Source: Desulfobulbaceae bacterium UBA5173
GTDB lineage: Bacteria; Desulfobacterota; Desulfobulbia; Desulfobulbales; Desulfobulbaceae
Reading direction: 5' to 3'
NCBI GenBank assembly: GCA_002413355.1
Contig: DHWV01000047.1
Span: 1 to 12,495, forward strand
DNA length: 12,495 nt
Of the stretch, positions 1 through 5,436 are shown in pieces. Within the stretch, counting starts at the first letter, position 1, and every line of letters starts with the position of its first letter. The notes beneath the pieces are model-generated. The model was not told the DNA's origin. It made no database searches and saw only the letters and a list, made by a program, of their open reading frames with translations. The translations under genes were made by a program, and so were the position numbers.

Positions 1-659
1 AAGCCGAACCAGCCGAACCAGAGAATGCCTGCGCCCAGCACGCTCATGCCAAGGCTGTGCGGCATGAAAGAATCTTTGCCATAGCCCCTGCGCTTGCCGA
101 TGTAGATCGCAGCGACCAAGGCGGCCATGCCGGAGTTGAGATGAATGACCGTGCCGCCCGCGAAATCCAATGCGCCCAGCTTGAGCAGCCAGCCGTCAGC
201 AGCCCAAACCCAGTGGCAGACCGGCAGATAGACGATGGTCGTCCACAACACGGTGAAAAGCAGGAAGCCGCTGAATTTGATCCGCTCGGCAAACGCGCCG
301 GTGATCAGGGCCGGGGTGATGCTGGCGAACATCAGCTGAAAGGCGCAAAAAACAATGTGCGGCACAGTGGTCGCATAGCTTGTGCTCGGCTCCAAGCCCA
401 CGCCGTTCAGGAAAGCCCAGTTCAGGTTGCCGATCATGCCGCCCACATCAGGCCCAAAGGCGAGAGAATAGCCATAAAACACCCACATCAGGCCGATCAC
501 GCCGAGTGAGAAAAAGCTCTGCACCACGGTGGACAGCACGTTCTTGGAACGCACCAAGCCGCCGTAAAACAGGGCCAAGCCGGGGGTCATGAACATGACC
601 AGTGCCGCCGCAATCATCATGAATGCGGTGTCGCCCGCATTGATTGCACTCGGATTCAT
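1..659 (-). CDS. amt: Ammonium transporter (Amt family), 3' end outside window
   Basis: Inner-membrane channel for ammonium/ammonia uptake. Reverse-complement reading from ATG at 659 gives 219 codons without a stop and runs off the left edge, so roughly the N-terminal half of a protein usually about 400-450 residues long is present. Visible Amt marks are FYGGLVRSKN (31-40), the GAFAER stretch (121-126), and the family signature starting DFAGGTVIH (165-173), whose His173 corresponds to the first of the twin pore histidines. Several hydrophobic segments follow one another (about 12-33, 44-65, 100-120, 130-150, 168-188). The N-terminus is short, with no obvious cleaved signal peptide. The start is supported by GGAGGAT about 7 bases upstream. 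A sigma-54 promoter lies about 100 bases upstream, pointing to nitrogen control. A glnK/PII gene is commonly next to amt but would lie outside the window. Family assignment is very secure. Confidence 0.96.
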   Translation of the reverse strand, partial: MNPSAINAGDTAFMMIAAALVMFMTPGLALFYGGLVRSKNVLSTVVQSFFSLGVIGLMWVFYGYSLAFGPDVGGMIGNLNWAFLNGVGLEPSTSYATTVPHIVFCAFQLMFASITPALITGAFAERIKFSGFLLFTVLWTTIVYLPVCHWVWAADGWLLKLGALDFAGGTVIHLNSGMAALVAAIYIGKRRGYGKDSFMPHSLGMSVLGAGILWFGWFG

Positions 660-755
660 ACCTCATCCTCCTCTAAATTGTAGTATTAACGTGCTGCCGG
701 ACAGAAGGTTCGTTGTTTCCTCTCTGTCTGCGGCTGATTGCTTTGTCCTTTTTAA

Positions 756-772
756 TTGCAAGGTTCATGCCG
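756..772 (-). promoter_or_regulatory. Sigma-54 (-24/-12) promoter for amt
   Basis: The minus strand reads CGGCATGAACCTTGCAA, which has the invariant GG (771-770) and GC (759-758) separated by exactly ten bases and a perfect TTGCA -12 element; the -24 element departs from TGGCAC at two positions. Transcription would start near 746, giving a leader of about 87 bases. Sigma-54 control of amt (with NtrC or NifA as activator) is common in proteobacteria. I found no convincing NtrC or NifA upstream site between 780 and 1000. Confidence 0.72.
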
Positions 773-962
773 TTTTTGCATGGAATTATTTTTAATATAA
801 AAACAACAAGCTGCGTGCAGTTGTAGCCTTTCCCAAGTTATGCTCATTGGAAATGCTCCACAAAAACGTTAACAATGCAAATCGATTTAATACAAATTTG
901 TCTTCACGGCTTTCCCTGCGGCATCGAAGCAAAAATCCGAACAAAAAAAGATGCGGCAGCCA

Positions 963-992
963 TTGACTTCTGTATTTTTTGCAGCATACAAT
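963..992 (+). promoter_or_regulatory. Candidate sigma-70 promoter of the carbonic anhydrase gene
   Basis: TTGACT (963-968) and TACAAT (987-992) are separated by 18 bases, close to the consensus -35/-10 pair. A start near 999 would give a leader of about 67 bases. The surrounding DNA is AT-rich, so a chance match is possible. Confidence 0.45.
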
Positions 993-1065
993 ACAGTAAT
1001 TGCGTATCAGACAATACGGCAGGACAAAACAGATCGTGCTTATCAAAAATAATGGAGGTGCCGCC

Positions 1066-1902
1066 ATGAATCATACAAAATCATTTACCATTTTTGCTAC
1101 TTTTCTCGTATTTGGAATTTCTTCCTGCGTTGGTGCGCAGAAACCGAAAGTGGCTTTAGATGAAAAGCCTGTTGCGGCTGAAACCTGCAAAGGCTTTGGG
1201 CCACAGACTCCACGAGATATTGACAATAAAAGCGGGTTAAACAAACAGCTTTTTTCACTCGCGCCGAGATATGACAGCATGAATTTGTGCAATATTCATT
1301 TTCATGTTAACGCTGAGCATAAAGCAAAAGATTTTTCTATTTATGCCGGTGAAGGAGAAGACGGACACGGCGGAGGATATAAATGTACTGACACACCGTT
1401 GTTGACCAAAGAAGAATTGAAGGCTCCAAAAGAGCCTGTTTGTGAAAATCTGAAGCCGGGCGACACCATCGAAGTGCATTGGGTGCATAGCTCCTGCGAT
1501 GTCAAACCGGGCGAAGGACTTGGAGCCTGCTCGTCAGCAAGCTGCACCAATCCTGATCTTCGTGTGGAGACGCAGGTATTCCTCGTGGTCAACGATCCGT
1601 CGGCGGTGAATTTCAATAATCTCAATTACAGCGGCGGCCTGACCAAGGGAAAGCATCAAGCGAAGGCATTGCCTGAAGGCACCGGCATCCCGGTGGAATT
1701 TCTCGGCTCAACCACTGGCGAGAAATACGACAATCAAAAATGTTCGCCGCTGCAAGTCACTTGGAGTGTCCGTCCGCAGTGCGCCAAAGTTGACATCAAC
1801 AGCCTCGGCGAATGGTGCAAGCACAACGTGTTCAACGAGCATCACGGGCATGGCGTGAGAAAGCTGGTCACGGATCCAAGTCTGCTGTCTGAGATCAAAT
1901 AA
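1066..1902 (+). CDS. Delta-class carbonic anhydrase, exported
   Basis: Predicted to interconvert CO2 and bicarbonate outside the cytoplasm. The 278-residue product starts at ATG 1066, chosen because GGAGGTG (1054-1060) sits just before it; an upstream in-frame start at 1000 would place a charged stretch before the signal. Residues 1-25 form a signal sequence ending ISSC, which could be a lipobox with Cys21, or an ordinary Sec signal cut near GAQ. Marks of the bacterial delta-CA family are the His-rich block CNIHFHVNAEH (75-85), VHWVHSSCD (137-145) and the C-terminal block with HHGHGVRKL (259-267). His78, His80, His85 and His138 are candidate zinc ligands. About ten cysteines in the mature part suggest disulphides and an oxidising compartment. 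The gene is a single transcription unit, convergent with the nif-like operon. Assignment is by recognised family pattern, not by search. Confidence 0.85.
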   Translation: MNHTKSFTIFATFLVFGISSCVGAQKPKVALDEKPVAAETCKGFGPQTPRDIDNKSGLNKQLFSLAPRYDSMNLCNIHFHVNAEHKAKDFSIYAGEGEDGHGGGYKCTDTPLLTKEELKAPKEPVCENLKPGDTIEVHWVHSSCDVKPGEGLGACSSASCTNPDLRVETQVFLVVNDPSAVNFNNLNYSGGLTKGKHQAKALPEGTGIPVEFLGSTTGEKYDNQKCSPLQVTWSVRPQCAKVDINSLGEWCKHNVFNEHHGHGVRKLVTDPSLLSEIK

Positions 1903-1924
1903 TTTTCTGTCCCCCGCAGAAAAG

Positions 1925-1965
1925 AGCAGGCCAGAACGGATTCCTCTTCTCCGCTCCGGCCTGCT
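1925..1965. terminator. Bidirectional rho-independent terminator
   Basis: Arms AGCAGGCC (1925-1932) and GGCCTGCT (1958-1965) pair perfectly, and the stem continues inward with CGGA (1937-1940) against TCCG (1950-1953). On the minus strand the stem is followed by CTTTTCT, ending the six-gene operon 25 bases past the nif11 stop. On the plus strand it is followed by TGTTT, ending the carbonic anhydrase transcript. Confidence 0.85.
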
Positions 1966-1989
1966 TGTTTGCCGATCACGCGTGCGCTG

Positions 1990-2211
1990 CTACGTCCACC
2001 AGATCGACCGCTTGGGCGGGTTGCCGTATTTTTCAAAGACATCGCCTGACTCCTTCAGCACCGCCTCCAGCTCCTCCACAGTGAAGCTGTAGCCGTCCTC
2101 GGCAGCCAGCGCGACAAACTCCTCCTTGGTGGCCGGAACATCGTATTTCGCCTTGATCTTTTTATCCTTGCCGCCTGCTGTCAGCAGCTTTTCCACGTCC
2201 GCTTTCGCCAT
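1990..2211 (-). CDS. Nif11 family protein
   Basis: A 73-residue protein starting at ATG 2211; the frame also opens at GTG 2217, but the GGAGAGGT ribosome binding site suits the ATG. The core EEFVALAAEDGYSFTVEELE matches the Nif11 domain, first noted beside nitrogenase genes and later found as leader of some RiPP precursors. Here there is no double-glycine cleavage site and no Cys/Ser/Thr-rich core, only a short tail ending RSIWWT, so a RiPP role looks unlikely. It is the last gene of the minus-strand operon, 39 bases after the previous stop and just before the terminator. The domain call is firm; the function of free-standing Nif11 proteins is not known to me. Confidence 0.85.
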   Translation of the reverse strand: MAKADVEKLLTAGGKDKKIKAKYDVPATKEEFVALAAEDGYSFTVEELEAVLKESGDVFEKYGNPPKRSIWWT

Positions 2212-2250
2212 GATCACCTCTCCGTTTCAGGGTTCGCTCTGTTGTAAAAA

Positions 2251-2550
2251 TCACGAGAAAAATTCAAGCCGCACACTTTCTTCGCCGTCTTGGGCCAGCG
2301 CGTAGCCGCCGCCGTCCGCCAGCTGCATCCCATGCTCCTGCGCCGCCTGCTTGAGCAGCGCGGCACCGTCCATGACCGCCTCTTGCTCCGCCTCGCGGTT
2401 GACGCGCAGCAGCAGGCGGGAGTTGTCCTCGGTGAACTGGATCAAGAAGGCAGTATGGTTGAGAAAAACTAAATCCTCATAGACATGGGCGATGCCCATG
2501 CCCGCCGCCTCGACGATTTCTTTCACCACGCCAAGTTTCTGTTCTGCCAT
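2251..2550 (-). CDS. Hypothetical small acidic protein in nif-like operon
   Basis: A 99-residue protein I do not recognise. It starts at ATG 2550 with AAGGA just upstream, 7 bases after the HEPN gene stop, and ends in TGA at 2251. It is acidic, with alternating predicted strand and helix: a hydrophobic LVFLNHTAFLIQF stretch (27-39), then LLLRVNR (46-52), an Ala/Glu-rich helix (about 53-75), and a short strand at the C-terminus. There is one His and no Cys, so a metal-cluster role seems unlikely. Its tight spacing puts it in the same transcript as the NifB-like protein and the ferredoxin, which suggests a nitrogen-fixation accessory role by association only. Confidence 0.75.
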   Translation of the reverse strand: MAEQKLGVVKEIVEAAGMGIAHVYEDLVFLNHTAFLIQFTEDNSRLLLRVNREAEQEAVMDGAALLKQAAQEHGMQLADGGGYALAQDGEESVRLEFFS

Positions 2551-2557
2551 GTTTTCC

Positions 2558-2992
2558 TTAGCCCTCCTGCGTGGTGAGAAGCTGAGATTGCACCAGCTGC
2601 CGCAGCCGTTCCGCCAGCTCCAGCATGGCCGGGATTTCCTCCATTTTCGGCGGGACGATCTTGAAGCCGTCCAGATCGCAGATGTCCTGATATTCGTCCA
2701 TTTTCAGCAGCCCTTCGCCGATGTCCGCCATTTTGCCCGGAAAAACCCGCTCCATCGCCTCGACTAAATCCGCCATCGTGTGGTTGTAGGGCAGCTCGCC
2801 GTGGCGCATCAGCGCGGCCATGACAAACTTCTCCACGGCCATGGCGCTGAGATTGTAAAGAATTTCCGGGGTGAACGCCTGCACGCCCTTGCGGTGTGCC
2901 TGCTCCGCCGCGTTCAGAAAGCCCTCGCCGTGGCGGAAGAACTCCTCCCAGCCCTTGACTTGGCGCAACTCATGCAGCGGCTGAATCTTCAT
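2558..2992 (-). CDS. HEPN-like domain protein
   Basis: A 144-residue, mostly helical protein. The middle part (about 23-95) resembles HEPN proteins: a helix with NLSAMAVEKFVMAALMRHGE (47-66) followed by PYNHTMADLVEAM. The Arg63 to His71 spacing (seven residues between) resembles PF05168-type HEPN proteins rather than the strict Rx4-6H ribonuclease motif, so RNase activity cannot be assumed. The start codon overlaps the stop of the preceding acetyltransferase gene (ATGA), implying translational coupling, and the next gene follows after 7 bases. No nucleotidyltransferase (MNT) partner, the usual companion in HEPN toxin-antitoxin pairs, is present. Fold call moderate, function unknown. Confidence 0.65.
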   Translation of the reverse strand: MKIQPLHELRQVKGWEEFFRHGEGFLNAAEQAHRKGVQAFTPEILYNLSAMAVEKFVMAALMRHGELPYNHTMADLVEAMERVFPGKMADIGEGLLKMDEYQDICDLDGFKIVPPKMEEIPAMLELAERLRQLVQSQLLTTQEG

Positions 2993-3435
2993 AGCATTTT
3001 CCTCAGACAGATCATCGCCGTGGTCTGCAAGCCGATTTTTTGATAAAAAGCCAAGGCCGGGGTGTTGCTGCGGTCAGCGAGAAGCTGAATGCGGCAGGCA
3101 CCTTGGCTGACCGCCCACGCCTCGGCAGCGGCTGCCAGCTGCCTGCCGATCCCTCTGCCCTGCCAGTCAGGCGCAATGACCACGTCCTCCAGCAGCGCGG
3201 ACAGCCCGCCCTGCGCGGTGGAAATCAGCAGCTGGCCGGTGCACATGCCAACAACCTGGCTGTCCTGCTCCGCGACGAAAACCGCCGCCCGGCTCTCCGC
3301 CAGCAGCAGGCGCAGTCCGCGCTGCTGCTTTTCCGCATTGAAAACAAAGTCTTTCTCAATGCTGAAGAGCAGCAGCAGCAGGCCGAGCAGAGCCGGAATA
3401 TCCTCTGGCCCGGCCCGGCGGATGACAGCGTTCAT
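2989..3435 (-). CDS. GNAT family N-acetyltransferase
   Basis: A 148-residue protein predicted to transfer an acetyl group from acetyl-CoA to an amine; the substrate cannot be read from sequence. The fold is complete: strand-helix start (MNAVIRRAGPEDIPALL), VVGMCTG (61-67), strand LLEDVVIAP (81-89), acetyl-CoA loop QGRGIG (92-97) and the motif-B end with ALAFYQKIGL (127-136). Length is typical for a single-domain GNAT. Its ATG overlaps the ferredoxin stop by four bases, and its own stop overlaps the next start the same way, so three genes are translationally coupled. It may acetylate a protein or small molecule tied to this operon (inference). Family assignment is firm. Confidence 0.9.
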   Translation of the reverse strand: MNAVIRRAGPEDIPALLGLLLLLFSIEKDFVFNAEKQQRGLRLLLAESRAAVFVAEQDSQVVGMCTGQLLISTAQGGLSALLEDVVIAPDWQGRGIGRQLAAAAEAWAVSQGACRIQLLADRSNTPALAFYQKIGLQTTAMICLRKML

Positions 3436-3737
3436 TCCGAAATCAGGTACTTGGCCGCAGGCTCGCCCTCTTCAAGGCCGTCGAGAATCGCATCAACCGC
3501 CTCCTCGCTGCTCACTCCGCCAAACCACCAGTTTTCCGGCTGCACGACCATGACCGGCCCTTTCTCGCACTGCTTGAGGCAGGAGGTGGCGGTGATCAGG
3601 CAGTCCAAGCCGCGATCCAGCACTTCTTCCTCGATGTATTGCAGCAAGCCTTCGCTTTGCTTGTGGCAGAGACCTTTTTTGTCGCCTGCGGCGCGGAAAC
3701 TCTGGCAGAGCAATATCTGCCGCTTTGGTATGGCCAT
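3432..3737 (-). CDS. Thioredoxin-fold [2Fe-2S] ferredoxin
   Basis: A 101-residue protein starting at ATG 3737, preceded by GAGGAA. Cysteines at 11, 24, 53 and 57 have the spacing C-x12-C-x28-C-x3-C with the typical CLKQCEKGP (53-61) motif of Shethna-type / NuoE-like ferredoxins; Cys46 is extra. The Trp-rich ENWWFGGV (68-75) followed by EAVDAILDGL is also characteristic. Proteins of this family occur in nif regions and can carry electrons to nitrogenase or its cofactor-assembly machinery. It lies 22 bases downstream of the NifB-like gene and overlaps the GNAT start by four bases. A cytoplasmic electron carrier for the operon's proteins is the natural reading; the partner is not shown by the sequence. 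Confidence 0.9.
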   Translation of the reverse strand: MAIPKRQILLCQSFRAAGDKKGLCHKQSEGLLQYIEEEVLDRGLDCLITATSCLKQCEKGPVMVVQPENWWFGGVSSEEAVDAILDGLEEGEPAAKYLISE

Positions 3738-3759
3738 TTCTTTCCTCGTTCCGATGAGA

Positions 3760-4884
3760 TTATTTTTTGCCGCCGCCGTACAGCACGTCCACCAAACCTT
3801 CAATGCCGTCCTCGGCCAGCAGCACCTTGACACCCTGTTCCGCCAGCACCTTCTGCGGATTCTCGCCCGCTTTTGCCGCCAGCAGAGCGAAGCAGTCAAA
3901 CAGACATTCGCGGGCCAGCGTTTCCCAGCGGGCGCTGCCTGCGCCAGCCTCCGGCGCGTTGCGCACGGCCAGCAGCGAAGGCAGCTCGTCGCCGCAGCGC
4001 GGGCCGTAGATGAGGATTTTCTGCGCTTGGCCGAGGTGCAGGTCAACCTCCATGCCGTTGCTGCTGACCACGGCCACATTGGGCCGCCCCTTGCCCGGCT
4101 TCGGCAGCAGCGTTCCGGCAAAAGCAGGGCCGCTGCTCGGCGGAGTGAGCAGGATGGCGTTGTATTCAGCCAGCTCCAGATGCGCCGCCGCCGCGTGTTT
4201 GGCCTGCGCCAGCAGGGCCGCGTCGCAGGCGGGCTGACCTTCTTCGTCCGGCGCAGGCGCAAAGGGCAGCAGGGTCATCGAGGACGCGCCAAGCCGGGCC
4301 ATTTTCTCCGCAATCGCGGCCACGTGCTGATCATTGCGGCCAGGCCAGACTGTGGTCTGAATGTTCACGCGCAGCCCGGCCTGCGTCAGCGCCGCGACCG
4401 CCTTTTCCTGCTCGCTGATCAAAATTGCCGCCGCCTCAGCCAGCGGGATTGTCCGTTTGCCCGGACGGATCCAGGCGTAAATCTTCTCACAAATTGCAGC
4501 GTCAACCGCCTCAACTTGCAGGTTGATCCGGGCGATGTTGCGCTCCGCCAGTTTCTGCGCGAGAGCCGCCGCGCCCAGTCCGGCAGCCGTGACCTGCGCT
4601 GCAAGACCGGGATGCTGCTGCCGCAGCAAATCCAGCGCGGCCAGCAGCAGGTCCGGCGCAGCGAGCGCGTCGCCGGGGCCGCAGAGGTTCACGCCGCCAA
4701 GCGTCTTGCCGCCTTTGATCAACTCGCCAATCCATGCAGCGGCTTCGGCTGGCGGCAGGGCCGCTGTTTCTTTGCCGCCACCGAAACGCCTGCCGCAGAC
4801 CGCCTGAGGGGCAATGGGCAGAATCAGACTGTCAATTCGCATCGAGCGGGCGCATATCTGTTGTTCTTGGGGAAATTGCAGCAT
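3760..4884 (-). CDS. NifB-like protein lacking radical-SAM cysteines, with NifX-type domain
   Basis: A 374-residue protein, start ATG 4884 after GAGGAT. Residues about 15-215 follow NifB: MRIDSLILPIAP (15-26), NLCGPGDALA (66-75), VEAVDAAICEKIYAWIR (124-140), ILISEQE, WPGRNDQHVAAIAEKMARLG (180-199). Where NifB has LPVAPxCNIQCNxCNRKF, this protein reads LPIAPQAVCGRRF: the CxxxCxxC loop is shortened in frame and only Cys30 remains, so no radical-SAM [4Fe-4S] cluster should bind. The linker CxxC of NifB near the domain junction is also absent (about 240-260). The C-terminal part (267-370) is a dinitrogenase cofactor-binding domain like NifX/NafY, with the conserved His in DLHLGQAQKILIY (281-293). 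Probably a non-catalytic cofactor scaffold or chaperone derived from NifB (inference). First gene of a six-gene sigma-54 operon. The paralogy is clear; the function is open. Confidence 0.85.
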   Translation of the reverse strand: MLQFPQEQQICARSMRIDSLILPIAPQAVCGRRFGGGKETAALPPAEAAAWIGELIKGGKTLGGVNLCGPGDALAAPDLLLAALDLLRQQHPGLAAQVTAAGLGAAALAQKLAERNIARINLQVEAVDAAICEKIYAWIRPGKRTIPLAEAAAILISEQEKAVAALTQAGLRVNIQTTVWPGRNDQHVAAIAEKMARLGASSMTLLPFAPAPDEEGQPACDAALLAQAKHAAAAHLELAEYNAILLTPPSSGPAFAGTLLPKPGKGRPNVAVVSSNGMEVDLHLGQAQKILIYGPRCGDELPSLLAVRNAPEAGAGSARWETLARECLFDCFALLAAKAGENPQKVLAEQGVKVLLAEDGIEGLVDVLYGGGKK

Positions 4885-4902
4885 GGTCTCATCCTCAGCA
4901 GC

Positions 4903-4923
4903 GGGCGGTGTTTGTCACCGCCC
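4903..4923 (-). promoter_or_regulatory. 5' leader hairpin of the nif-like operon
   Basis: GGGCGGTG and CACCGCCC form a perfect 8-bp stem with a 5-base loop, ending 18 bases before the start codon and just upstream of GAGGAT. From the sigma-54 promoter, transcription would start near 4928, so the mRNA would begin about five bases before this stem. No T-run follows on either strand, so it is not a simple terminator. A 5' mRNA-stabilising or translation-controlling element is the likely role. Confidence 0.6.
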
Positions 4924-4938
4924 TTCAGTCTTATTCAA

Positions 4939-4954
4939 AGCAAAGGCCGTGCCA
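4939..4954 (-). promoter_or_regulatory. Consensus sigma-54 promoter of the nif-like operon
   Basis: The minus strand reads TGGCACGGCCTTTGCT, a perfect TGGCAC-N5-TTGCW match with GG and GC ten bases apart. Transcription should start near 4928, about 44 bases before the NifB-like start codon. Sigma-54 promoters need an enhancer-binding activator such as NifA or NtrC. Confidence 0.88.
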
Positions 4955-5033
4955 AGACTGTTTTTGTCTCTCTTGTTTTGTAAAATTATAGCGATAAACA
5001 AGCAAGAGACCTCAGCTATCTTCGTTTATTTTT

Positions 5034-5049
5034 TGTGAAAATAATGACA
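5034..5049. promoter_or_regulatory. Possible NifA upstream activator site
   Basis: TGTGAAAATAATGACA fits TGT-N10-ACA, the NifA-binding pattern, and lies about 107-122 bases upstream of the predicted sigma-54 start, a usual distance. Only six bases are fixed, so one chance match in this region would not be surprising; the position beside a perfect -24/-12 element is what makes it credible. Confidence 0.5.
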
Positions 5050-5245
5050 AAAAGGTAACGCGGTAGCATTTTTGGACAGTTAATGCGCAGTGATTATGTC
5101 CTGTCAGCGTGATTCCCACCCAAATTGAATTTCCTACAGAAACAAGGTACAGTGAAGGAACGTGTCGGTTCCGGCGGGAAAGTATCTCGTCTGCACACAA
5201 GTCAACTTGAGCCAGTAATTTGATTTTTCCCCCAATACGTTTTTT

Positions 5246-5396
5246 TAGGAGTTGCGCAGTTGGATTTGGATCTCGTTGATTTTGTTCAACTGGCGATTCG
5301 TATCGCTGAAATTCAATTTACTGTAATTATTAAACTTCATGCTTCAATTGCGTAACCCCTAAGATTAACTGCTTTTTACCAACTGCGTAACTCCTA
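5246..5396. repeat. MITE-like unit with 18-bp inverted repeats
   Basis: TAGGAGTTGCGCAGTTGG (5246-5263) and CCAACTGCGTAACTCCTA (5379-5396) are inverted copies with one mismatch, bounding about 151 AT-rich bases with no coding capacity. This is the layout of a miniature inverted-repeat element derived from an insertion sequence. Inside is a small GCGAT/ATCGC hairpin (5293-5306). Confidence 0.6.
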
Positions 5397-5420
5397 CCAA
5401 AATGTTGCATAACCCTTACT
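5344..5420. repeat. Three related IS-end-like repeats upstream of recN
   Basis: TTGCGTAACCCCTAAG (5348-5363), CTGCGTAACTCCTACC (5383-5398) and TTGCATAACCCTTACT (5405-5420) are same-orientation variants of one motif, spaced 35 and 22 bases. The middle one is also the right arm of the MITE-like unit. They look like stacked ends left by repeated insertion of related elements; an iteron function is less likely because the spacing is irregular. Confidence 0.5.
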
Positions 5421-5436
5421 CACAATTGACTTACCC

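Larger units (their letters stand above)
660..1065. other. Divergent intergenic region amt / carbonic anhydrase
   Basis: About 400 bases with no convincing gene; short open frames here lack ribosome binding sites or recognisable content. It holds the amt leader and sigma-54 promoter on the minus strand and a sigma-70-like promoter for the carbonic anhydrase on the plus strand. The middle part (about 780-1000) is AT-rich, with A and T runs. Confidence 0.7.
4955..5436. other. Intergenic region with enhancer area and IS-end repeats
   Basis: About 480 AT-rich bases between divergent units. The left half (to about 5200) is the presumed activator region of the minus-strand operon. The right half (5246-5420) is filled with repeat units resembling insertion-sequence ends. 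No convincing gene is present; the open frame on the minus strand at 5012-5200 has no ribosome binding site or family resemblance. Confidence 0.6.

Noticed and set aside
1990..2211. Nif11 protein as a RiPP precursor
   Set aside because: No double-glycine site, no Cys/Ser/Thr-rich core, and no modification enzyme in the window.
2558..3435. HEPN plus GNAT pair as a toxin-antitoxin system
   Set aside because: HEPN toxins normally pair with MNT nucleotidyltransferases and GNAT toxins with a ribbon-helix-helix antitoxin; neither partner is present, the HEPN spacing is not the strict RNase motif, and both genes are embedded in a nif-type operon.
3040..4983. Long plus-strand open frame (647 codons) opposite the nif-like operon
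   Set aside because: It is antisense to four genes with clear family motifs, has no ribosome binding site and no recognisable domain; it reflects high-GC codon bias.
5073..5101. GGACA/TGTCC inverted repeat as a LexA or other operator
   Set aside because: Five-base arms 19 bases apart are expected by chance, and it does not match a LexA box I know.
5344..5420. Direct repeats as a CRISPR array or replication iterons
   Set aside because: Only three degenerate copies with unequal spacing, and one forms an inverted pair with 5246-5263, which fits IS ends better.
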